From DASXHZ01 sp036488085 (GTDB lineage: Bacteria; Acidobacteriota; Thermoanaerobaculia; Gp7-AA8), in contig DASXHZ010000029.1 in NCBI GenBank assembly GCA_036488085.1, forward strand, positions 62,001 to 126,000: 64,000 nucleotides of DNA, read 5' to 3'. Shown here piece by piece: positions 9,539 through 16,837 of this stretch (positions within the stretch are counted from its first letter, which is position 1; every line of letters begins with the position of its first letter). Under the pieces are notes generated by a model. It saw only the letters and a list, made by a program, of their open reading frames with translations. It had not been told where the DNA came from and did no database searches. A program made the translations under genes and the position numbers.

Positions 9539-10630
9539 ATGCAGAAAGCGCTCGTCGTCCTCCTTTCTGCCCTCTGCCTTCTGCATTCTGCATTCGAGGC
9601 CGACAGGCCCGGCCCCGACGGCTTCCTCCTCGCCCTCCCCGGCTACGACTATGCGTTCCCCCGCGACCACGGCTCGCACGACGGCTACCGCACCGAGTGG
9701 TGGTACTACACCGGCCACCTCCGGACGCACGACGGCCACCGCTACGGCTTCGAGCTGACGCTTTTCCGCGTCGGTGTTGATCTGAAGCCGGCGGAATCGA
9801 ATTGGGACCTCCGCCACCTCGCGCTCGCGCACTTCGCGATCACCGACGTCAACGGCAAGAGCTTCCGCTACTACGAAAAGCTGAACCGCTCGTCGCCGTA
9901 CACGGCACGCGCAGCGGCCGGCTACCTCGACGTGTTCAACGAAGGATGGCGCGCGATCACGTTGCGCGACGGGTCGTGGCGTATCGTCGCGAAGCAGGGG
10001 GACGACGCGATCGATCTCGTGCTGCGTTCTCGCAAACCGCCGGCAATCCACGGTGAGAACGGCATTTCAGTGAAAGCGGCGGGCGAAGGCTACGCCTCGC
10101 ACTACTACTCGATGACGCGTCTCGAAGCCTCGGGGAGCGTGAATGGCCATGCATGCATCGGAGAAGCGTGGATGGACCACGAGTTCGGTTCCTCCTCACT
10201 CCGCGAAAACCAGCGCGGGTGGGACTGGTACTCGATCCAGCTCGACAACGACGCCGAGGTCATGCTGTACGTCATCCGCCGTGCCGACGGGACGCCGGAC
10301 ACCACCTCCTCGGGCTCGGTGATCACCGCCGACGGCCACGTGATACCGATTCATCACGACCAGATGCACATCACGTCGAAGCGGCGCTGGACATCAAAGA
10401 AGAGCAGCGCAACTTACCCCCTCGACTGGAACGTCGCCATCCCCTCCCTCGGCATCTCGCTCGCGCTCCATCCGCTCCTCGACGATCAGGAGCTCGTCAC
10501 CCGCGAGTCGACGCGCGTCACCTATTGGGAGGGGGCGGTGAACGTCACCGGATCGTTCGACAACATCGGCGTGAGCGGCGAGGGCTACGTCGAGATGACG
10601 GGATACGACCACGCCTTCCGCGCGCCCTGA
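9539..10630 (+). CDS. CrtC/AttH-like secreted lipocalin-fold protein
   Basis: 363 residues beginning with a signal peptide (MQKALVVLLSALCLLHSAF). It carries the TEWWYYTGHL signature near residue 50 and the GEAWMDHEFG motif near residue 210, both typical of the carotenoid 1,2-hydratase (CrtC) / AttH lipocalin-like family. CrtC hydrates acyclic carotenoids, but no carotenoid gene is near and the family also includes uncharacterised periplasmic hydrolase-like proteins. Function is therefore left open. It faces the histidine kinase gene tail-to-tail. Confidence 0.78.
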   Translation: MQKALVVLLSALCLLHSAFEADRPGPDGFLLALPGYDYAFPRDHGSHDGYRTEWWYYTGHLRTHDGHRYGFELTLFRVGVDLKPAESNWDLRHLALAHFAITDVNGKSFRYYEKLNRSSPYTARAAAGYLDVFNEGWRAITLRDGSWRIVAKQGDDAIDLVLRSRKPPAIHGENGISVKAAGEGYASHYYSMTRLEASGSVNGHACIGEAWMDHEFGSSSLRENQRGWDWYSIQLDNDAEVMLYVIRRADGTPDTTSSGSVITADGHVIPIHHDQMHITSKRRWTSKKSSATYPLDWNVAIPSLGISLALHPLLDDQELVTRESTRVTYWEGAVNVTGSFDNIGVSGEGYVEMTGYDHAFRAP

Positions 10631-10661
10631 TTCTCTGGTATGTGGAGCCGGCCCCACACAC

Positions 10662-12788
10662 TCACACGTTAGCTATGGTCCGCTGCTGGCCGATGCGGCG
10701 AATCTCGCGGATGAGTTGGGCGCGGGCGCTCTTGCCCTTCTGCACGAAGCTGGTGACTTTCGTCTGCAGGTCGCGGCGCTCGTCGGCGGAGATCTCTTTC
10801 GAGGTGAGCACGAGGATGGGGATGTTCGCGGTGAGTGGGTCTTCCTTCAGCGTGTCGGCAACTTCGAAGCCGCTCATGCCAGGCATCATCAGGTCGAGGA
10901 TGATGACGTCGGGGATGTTCTCGCGGGCGGCGAGGAGTCCCTGTTCGCCGCTGAACGCGCTCTCGATCGCGAAGCCGGCTGTAGTCAACTCGACGTCGAG
11001 GAGCGAGTGCACCGCCGCGTCGTCGTCGATGAGGAGCAGCCGTGGGCGCGCGTCACTGCGCGTGGCGAGGGAGCGGACGCGCTCGATCAGGCGCTCGCGA
11101 TCGACCGGCTTCACGAAATAGTCGTCGGCCCCGAGGGCCATGCCGAGGTCGCGGTTCTCGACGACCGAGATGATGATGATCGGGATGTCGCGCGTCGTGC
11201 CGTCCGCCTTCAGGCGCTTGAGCACTTCCCAGCCGTCGAGGCCTGGAAGAACGAGATCGAGCGTGATCGCCAACGGCCGGAGATCGCCGGCGAGCTTGAT
11301 CGCCTCCTCGCCGTAACGCGCGCGCGCCGCGGAGTAGCCGGCGGAACGGAGCGCCGAGGCGATGAGGTCGTAGGCGTTCGGATCGTCTTCGACGACGAGG
11401 ATGCGATCTTCCGCGGGCTCGAACTCGACCTTGCGCCAGACAACGGCCGCGCGTGAGCGTACCGGCAGGCGGAATGAGAATGTCGATCCGCGTCCCGGCG
11501 AGCTCTCGAGCGCCACGCGACCGCCTTGCAGCTCGACGAACCGTTTGACGAGCGCGAGACCGAGGCCGGTGCCGCCGAACTCGCGCCGCACCGTGGCGTC
11601 GATCTGCCGGAACTCCTCGAAGATCATCTCGTGGTGGCGCGGATCGATGCCGATCCCCTCGTCCGCCACCGAGACGTTGATCGATCCCTCCTCCTGCGTC
11701 GCGCCGATGAACCGCGCCGAGATCGTGATCGTACTGTCGGCCGGCGAGAACTTGATCGAGTTCGAGACGAGGTTGAAGAGCACCTGCTTGAACTTCGCGA
11801 GGTCGGTCTCGATCAGCGGCAGATCGTTCGGGACGTCGACGACGAAGCGCGGGTACGACTTCGTCATGCCGCGGATCATTTGGCAGACGCTCTCGATGAC
11901 CGGCGCGATCGAGAAGTACTCGGGGAAGATCTCCATCTTCCCGGCCTCGATCTTCGACAGATCGAGTATGTCGTTGATGATGCCGAGCAGGTGCTGCCCC
12001 GAGGCGTGGATGTGCTTGAGGAAGCCGTAGTGCTTCGCCTCAATGGTCGGTTCCAGGCGGTCGACGAGAATCTCCGAGAAGCCGATGATCGAGTTGAGCG
12101 GCGTCCGCAGCTCGTGCGACATGTTCGCGAGAAACTGGCTCTTGAGACGGTCCGACTCCTGGATGCGGCGGTTGGCGGCCGCGAGCTCGTCGGTGAGGCG
12201 CCGTAGCTCGCCGATCTGCTCCTTCTCCTCCGACTCGAGCGCGCGGATGCGGAGCCGCTTCTGCTGCAGGTCGGCGATCCCCGCCAGGAAGTAGAACGAG
12301 GCGCCGAAGAGGAAAAGCATGCGCGTCAGCGCGCGGAAGAAAACGGCGTCCAGCGGCGTCGCCTGATCCGCGAGCATGAGCATGCCGAGGTACGCGACGG
12401 CCGAGCCGGCGCAGACCGCATATGCCGTCCGCTTGTTCGCCGCGAATGCCGCGGCGGCGGCGGGAGTCAGGTAGAAGAGGTACCACGGGCTGTCGATACC
12501 GCCGGTGGCGAATATCGCGGCGGTCACAAGGATGACGTCGGTGGTGAGCCAGAGCGGGTTCAGAACGTCGCGCGATATCCGGCGACGGAACAGCTCGTAG
12601 AACAGGAACGCGATCGCCGACGACGCGATCCAGGTGAAGACCGCGAGCTCGATGCGGAGCGGAAAGACGCCGAGCGCCGACCCGATGAGCGACACCGCCA
12701 GCGCGCCGGTGTAGACGAAGATGTGGCTCTTCTGAACGGCAAGGTCGAAGCGCACCACGCTTTCGCGCGGCTCGTTGCTGGCTACCAT
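10662..12788 (-). CDS. hybrid sensor histidine kinase with two receiver domains
   Basis: 708 residues. About six membrane segments occupy residues 25-175, followed by a short coiled coil. The HisKA domain has phospho-acceptor H225 in NMSHELRTPLNSIIGFSEIL. The HATPase domain shows DEGIGID and GGTGLGLALVKRF. Two receivers follow: the first with acceptor Asp in LDLVLPGLDGWE, the second in LDLMMPGMSGFE. No output domain is present, so signal passes by phosphotransfer. The periplasmic sensing region is tiny, suggesting an intramembrane signal. A TAGAAT hexamer lies 12 bp upstream of the ATG. Confidence 0.93.
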   Translation of the reverse strand: MVASNEPRESVVRFDLAVQKSHIFVYTGALAVSLIGSALGVFPLRIELAVFTWIASSAIAFLFYELFRRRISRDVLNPLWLTTDVILVTAAIFATGGIDSPWYLFYLTPAAAAAFAANKRTAYAVCAGSAVAYLGMLMLADQATPLDAVFFRALTRMLFLFGASFYFLAGIADLQQKRLRIRALESEEKEQIGELRRLTDELAAANRRIQESDRLKSQFLANMSHELRTPLNSIIGFSEILVDRLEPTIEAKHYGFLKHIHASGQHLLGIINDILDLSKIEAGKMEIFPEYFSIAPVIESVCQMIRGMTKSYPRFVVDVPNDLPLIETDLAKFKQVLFNLVSNSIKFSPADSTITISARFIGATQEEGSINVSVADEGIGIDPRHHEMIFEEFRQIDATVRREFGGTGLGLALVKRFVELQGGRVALESSPGRGSTFSFRLPVRSRAAVVWRKVEFEPAEDRILVVEDDPNAYDLIASALRSAGYSAARARYGEEAIKLAGDLRPLAITLDLVLPGLDGWEVLKRLKADGTTRDIPIIIISVVENRDLGMALGADDYFVKPVDRERLIERVRSLATRSDARPRLLLIDDDAAVHSLLDVELTTAGFAIESAFSGEQGLLAARENIPDVIILDLMMPGMSGFEVADTLKEDPLTANIPILVLTSKEISADERRDLQTKVTSFVQKGKSARAQLIREIRRIGQQRTIANV

Positions 12789-12800
12789 AGGGATGGGAGG

Positions 12801-12806
12801 ATTCTA
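12801..12806 (-). promoter_or_regulatory. TAGAAT -10-like hexamer before the histidine kinase
   Basis: TAGAAT on the minus strand ends 12 bp before the kinase ATG at 12788. It fits the recurrent short-leader promoter pattern. Confidence 0.45.
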
Positions 12807-13859
12807 ATGCGTCCGGGCGGCGGCAAACCGCTTCAGGAGGTCGCGCAGCTCGGCGCCGACCGCTTTTGTTGCCGATTCGCTTGAGGCGTTGGTCGACACC
12901 GCGACGGCGACGTTGTCGTGCGGCGCGATGGCGATCACGGTCACGAACGTGTCGGCGCTGCCCGAATGCGTGGCAACGTCCTCCAAGCCGGCGAAAGTCG
13001 CGACGCCGAACCCGAGACCGCTCTTCTTCCGCTTCGTGTGCATCACGGTGGCGGTGGCGGGTGAGATCAGCGTTTTCTCCCCGCGCATGGCGAGGAGGTG
13101 CGCGCGGAGGAACATCGCGAGATCGTCGGTCGACATGTGGAGGTCGCCTGCGGGCGCGATGAAGTCCTGGAGCTGATACTTGCCGTGCGGATCGACCGGC
13201 TTGAACGCGCCGTTCGCTTCCTCATGCCCCCAGACGCGCGCCGGCCACCCGATTCCCGCCGACGTCATGTGCAGTGGATCGAAGATGCGGGTGCGAACGA
13301 GATCCTCCCACGACCGCTTCGACACCTTCTCGGCGATCGCGGCCGCGACGACGTAGCCGGCGTTCGAGTATTGGAACTGCGTGCGCGGAGCAACCGCCGG
13401 CGGCTGGCTCAGGACGTATTCGGCGAACCCACGGCGGCGCTCCGTCGCGTTTCCCTTCAGCGGAGGAAGCTTCGCGATCTCCGCGTCTTCGCCGTACGGC
13501 GGGAGTCCCGCCTCGTGCGCGAGCAGGTCGGCGACCGTGACGTCCTTGTAGTCAGCGCGAATCTTCCACTCCGGGAAGACGTCTGCGACCTTCGTCTCCC
13601 ACCCGACGCGCTTCTCCTCCACCAGCATCGCGATGATCGTTGCCGTGAACGGCTTCGTGCACGAACCGATATGAAACGCGTCCGCGTTCGTGACCTGCTC
13701 CGTCGTCCCAAGCTTCGTCACCCCCGCCGACCCATGCGCCACGATCCCCTCACTCGTCACGACCGTCGCCTGCATCGCCGGCAAGTGCACAGCATCAATG
13801 CGAGTCTTCAGCTCCGCGGAAAGGTCGACAGTCGCAGCGAGGATGAATGCGGCAAGCAT
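12804..13859 (-). CDS. serine hydrolase, class C beta-lactamase/penicillin-binding family
   Basis: 351 residues with a short hydrophobic N-terminus that may be a signal peptide. The catalytic SxxK is S-C-T-K in GSCTKPF near residue 67, the Tyr motif is YSNAGY near residue 163, and the third motif is HSGSADTF near residue 295. This fold covers esterases, D-aminopeptidases and transpeptidase-like enzymes; the substrate cannot be told from sequence. It lies downstream of the copper monooxygenase-like gene on the same strand. Its stop overlaps the kinase promoter region. Confidence 0.88.
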   Translation of the reverse strand: MLAAFILAATVDLSAELKTRIDAVHLPAMQATVVTSEGIVAHGSAGVTKLGTTEQVTNADAFHIGSCTKPFTATIIAMLVEEKRVGWETKVADVFPEWKIRADYKDVTVADLLAHEAGLPPYGEDAEIAKLPPLKGNATERRRGFAEYVLSQPPAVAPRTQFQYSNAGYVVAAAIAEKVSKRSWEDLVRTRIFDPLHMTSAGIGWPARVWGHEEANGAFKPVDPHGKYQLQDFIAPAGDLHMSTDDLAMFLRAHLLAMRGEKTLISPATATVMHTKRKKSGLGFGVATFAGLEDVATHSGSADTFVTVIAIAPHDNVAVAVSTNASSESATKAVGAELRDLLKRFAAARTH

Positions 13860-13907
13860 TGTGTGAAGTACGGTCCCGACGCGATCGGGTTTCGATCGTT
13901 CACGCGC

Positions 13908-15266
13908 CTATTTCGGCGAGCGGATGCGCGGGATCCAGGAGGCATCCGCCGTCTGGCCGGTGGCGAGGTTTTCGCCGTCGATCGTGAAGCCGATGAAGGC
14001 GATGGCCATCTCGTCGGTGGTCGACTCGCCCCAGGAGACCGGCTTCGGGGGGTAGTTCGGGTTGCGGAGGTTGTTCTCCGAGTTGTCGAAGGTCGCGGTC
14101 ATCTTGAAGGTGGTGAACGGATAGACCGGCACCGGATTGACGAATCGGTAGACGCCCTGCCAGTTGAAGTCCCAGTCGTCGATGTTGATCAGGCAGGACT
14201 TTTCGCTGCCGAACGACATGTCGACGTTCATCTTCCTGCCGAGGAGGTGCATGTGCGGCGCGATGAGCCAGAGGTGCGCGGCGACGGGGGTCGTGAATGA
14301 CGCGGTCACCGGATATGCCGGGTCGTTCGGCGGAATCGTGAACGTGTCGTTGATCAGCGGCAGGATGCGGAGGAGCTGCTTCGGCTTCTGTTTCGCGAAG
14401 TAGATGCCGATCGACGTCTGGTCGGGCTTCGGGGAGCTGTCGTGCGGGTGATAGTGCACCTGCAGGACGACGCGCGAATTCGCGGGAAGAAGGAACGCGA
14501 CGTCCGACGGCAAACTCATCGCCCGCATGCCGGGCGCCCAGCCGCCGAGCGACGCGGCGCTCGGGTTCTCAATCGTGAAGCCGGGGCCGCCGAACGAGGT
14601 GTAGCCGGGACCGGGGTCGTTGGCGTCGAGCGTTGCCGACTCGCCCGTCGTATCGATGTAGGCGATGACGTGATGGACGCTGGCGCGGTCACCGGGATGG
14701 ATGTCGATCGCGGAGACGTACGTGTCCGCCGGCAGGTTGGTCGGCAGCGTGAAGCAGCGATACATGTCGCCGCTCGCCGGCGGCGTGTACGGGTCGGGAT
14801 TGGAGAGAACAAGATCGGGCTGGCCGAGGGTCCAGCCGCTGGAGAAATCGATCGGCGTGGGGAGGTCCTTCGGATCGCCCTCCGGAGCCCCGCCGTTCAC
14901 CCACTTCACGAGGGTGTCAATGTCGCTCTGCGGCAGCGGCCCGCGCGCTTCGGCGAACTCGTTGCAACCCTGCACCGGCTTCCACGGCGGCATCTGGTGC
15001 GTCTGCACCATGTAGCGGATGTCGAACGCCTCCGGTTTCGCGCTCGCGTAATCCATCAACGAGAACGGCGCGATGTCGCCCGGGTGATGGCAGGTCTGGC
15101 AGTGGTCCTGAAAAATCCGGACGACTTCCTTGTTGAATGTGGGCCCCGCCGGCACGACCGGATGCACGACGGCACGTTGCCGCGCGCCGATGAACGTCAG
15201 CGCGATGACAGCGGTTGCGAGAAGTGCAGCGGCGCGGTTCAACCGTTTTTTCAGAAGGGGGGGCAA
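13908..15266 (-). CDS. copper type II ascorbate-dependent monooxygenase-like protein with haem motif
   Basis: 452 residues. A basic N-terminus and hydrophobic stretch (LLATAVIALTFIGA) direct export. CQTCHH near residue 57 is a c-type haem CxxCH site of a cytochrome-like segment. The rest resembles the peptidylglycine/dopamine monooxygenase fold: a His pair in VHHVIAY, a His-x-His in VHYHPHD and HMH in PHMHLLG are the probable CuH and CuM ligands. The start is taken as the TTG at 15266: AAAGGA lies six bases upstream and it begins one base after the stop of the previous gene. An ATG-less extension to 15308 would overlap that gene. Function is inferred as a periplasmic oxygenase; the substrate is unknown. 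Confidence 0.78.
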   Translation of the reverse strand: MPPLLKKRLNRAAALLATAVIALTFIGARQRAVVHPVVPAGPTFNKEVVRIFQDHCQTCHHPGDIAPFSLMDYASAKPEAFDIRYMVQTHQMPPWKPVQGCNEFAEARGPLPQSDIDTLVKWVNGGAPEGDPKDLPTPIDFSSGWTLGQPDLVLSNPDPYTPPASGDMYRCFTLPTNLPADTYVSAIDIHPGDRASVHHVIAYIDTTGESATLDANDPGPGYTSFGGPGFTIENPSAASLGGWAPGMRAMSLPSDVAFLLPANSRVVLQVHYHPHDSSPKPDQTSIGIYFAKQKPKQLLRILPLINDTFTIPPNDPAYPVTASFTTPVAAHLWLIAPHMHLLGRKMNVDMSFGSEKSCLINIDDWDFNWQGVYRFVNPVPVYPFTTFKMTATFDNSENNLRNPNYPPKPVSWGESTTDEMAIAFIGFTIDGENLATGQTADASWIPRIRSPK

Positions 15267-15267
15267 T

Positions 15268-16809
15268 CTAGTTCCTTTGTTGGAAGGGTAACAACGCGCC
15301 CGACACAACCTTCCCGTCGACCATCGTCATCGTGGCGCGCGTCTCCGGAAGGCTCGACGACGCGATGTGAAAGATGTCCTGCGTCAGCACCGCGAGGTCG
15401 GCGAGCTTGCCGGGAGCGAGCGTCCCTTTGTCCTTCTCCGCCATCTCCGCATACGCGCCGCCGGCGGTGAGGGCGTCGACCGCCTGAGCCACCGTGAGCG
15501 ACTCGGCGCCGTTGTTCACCGCGTTCTGGATCGCGACGAACGGATTCGACGACCCCCCCTCGGACCCGAACGCCAGCGGGATCTTGTTCGCGAGGATCGT
15601 CTTCAGCGCGAAGACGTTCTGCTGGGCCGGGTAGAAGGAGCGCAGCCCGAAACGCGCCGGCGTCGCCACGATCACCACGCCCGCCTTCGCGGCGCGCGCG
15701 AGGAGGTCCCCGGTGACGCCGTCGCCACGGTCGAGCCGGACACGTGTCGCCGGAGGAACCGCCGCCCCGTCGATGGCGTCGAGCACGATACGGATCGCGC
15801 GGTCGCCCGCGACGTCGAACAGCGGCTGCTGCACCGACTGCTTCGTCGCGTTCAGCATCGCCTTGAGCTGGTCGGTCGTGAAGTTGACCTTCCCGTTCTC
15901 GTCCTTCGTGCCGGGATAGACCCCGCTGATCGCCGCCGTGTGGTCGAGCGGCGTTCCGTCGACGACGTACTCCGTCGGATGACCGGCGCTCGACGGCTCG
16001 CCGGGAAGCACGAGCTCCATCTCGCGCAGCCGCGCCGCGACCCCCGCGCGCATCGTGGCTCGATGGAAGCGGGCGTACGGCAGCAGCGAGACGTTCTGGA
16101 GCGTCGTCACGCCGTGCAGCAGCGCATCGGCGCCGGCGTCGTGGATCACGGTCTGAACCTGCTCGTCGTCGGCGAGATCGGCGAGCCGCTGTTTCAGCAG
16201 GAAGTGGGCGTACTCGTACGCTTTGCCGTCGACCTTCCCCTGCGCGTCGTGGCCGAACCAGCCGCCCGCCGGGTCGGCCATGCTGCCGGCGTGAATGCTC
16301 GTGAGCGCGCTGTCGCTCCAGACGCCCGCGTGGCCGCTGTTCGTCTCGAGCATCACCCGCCGGTGTTTGGTGATCGTATCGAGGAACGCCGAGGTCATCC
16401 GCGGGTCGCGCAATACCTCGGGGCCGATGATTCCGCCCACCCACACGTCCCCCGCCGACTCGCTCGTGATCCATTCGAGCCCGGCGCGCACCTCGTCGAA
16501 GCTTGCCGCTTCCGTCGTGGAGATGCGCTGCCGGTCCGGACCGATCGCCAACTGCACGTGCGCGTCGTTCATACCCGGGATCACCACCGCGCCGCTCAGG
16601 TCGTACTTTGACGTGTTGTGGTCGGAGAGCGCGTCGATCTCCGCATCCGTGCCGACCGCCAGGATCCGCTTGCCGGAGATGGCGATCGCCTGCGCGAAGT
16701 GCGCCGGATCGCCGGTGTACACCTTCCCGTGGAGCAGCACGGTGTCGGCGGTCTCGGCGTAGAGGGGAAGGGAAAGAAGAGAGAGGACGAGGGGAAGGAG
16801 GCGGTTCAT
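15268..16809 (-). CDS. amidohydrolase-3 (YtcJ-like) fold protein with lost metal ligands
   Basis: 513 residues with a signal peptide (MNRLLPLVLSLLSLPLYA). Overall similarity to the YtcJ amidohydrolase family is clear (GAVVIPGMNDAHV, GKLADLAVLTQDIF). The metal site, however, is gone: HxH has become HVQ, the usual HAIGD is FDVAGD, the usual R-x-EH is RVRLDRGD, and the terminal GSD is GSE. The paralogue at 32765-34453 keeps all of these. It is thus probably a non-catalytic binding protein or a strongly diverged enzyme. The ATG at 16809 is preferred over 16815 because GAGAT precedes it at a usable distance and the signal peptide fits. Confidence 0.82.
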   Translation of the reverse strand: MNRLLPLVLSLLSLPLYAETADTVLLHGKVYTGDPAHFAQAIAISGKRILAVGTDAEIDALSDHNTSKYDLSGAVVIPGMNDAHVQLAIGPDRQRISTTEAASFDEVRAGLEWITSESAGDVWVGGIIGPEVLRDPRMTSAFLDTITKHRRVMLETNSGHAGVWSDSALTSIHAGSMADPAGGWFGHDAQGKVDGKAYEYAHFLLKQRLADLADDEQVQTVIHDAGADALLHGVTTLQNVSLLPYARFHRATMRAGVAARLREMELVLPGEPSSAGHPTEYVVDGTPLDHTAAISGVYPGTKDENGKVNFTTDQLKAMLNATKQSVQQPLFDVAGDRAIRIVLDAIDGAAVPPATRVRLDRGDGVTGDLLARAAKAGVVIVATPARFGLRSFYPAQQNVFALKTILANKIPLAFGSEGGSSNPFVAIQNAVNNGAESLTVAQAVDALTAGGAYAEMAEKDKGTLAPGKLADLAVLTQDIFHIASSSLPETRATMTMVDGKVVSGALLPFQQRN

Positions 16810-16837
16810 TGCCATCTCATTTGGACGGGCGATGAGT

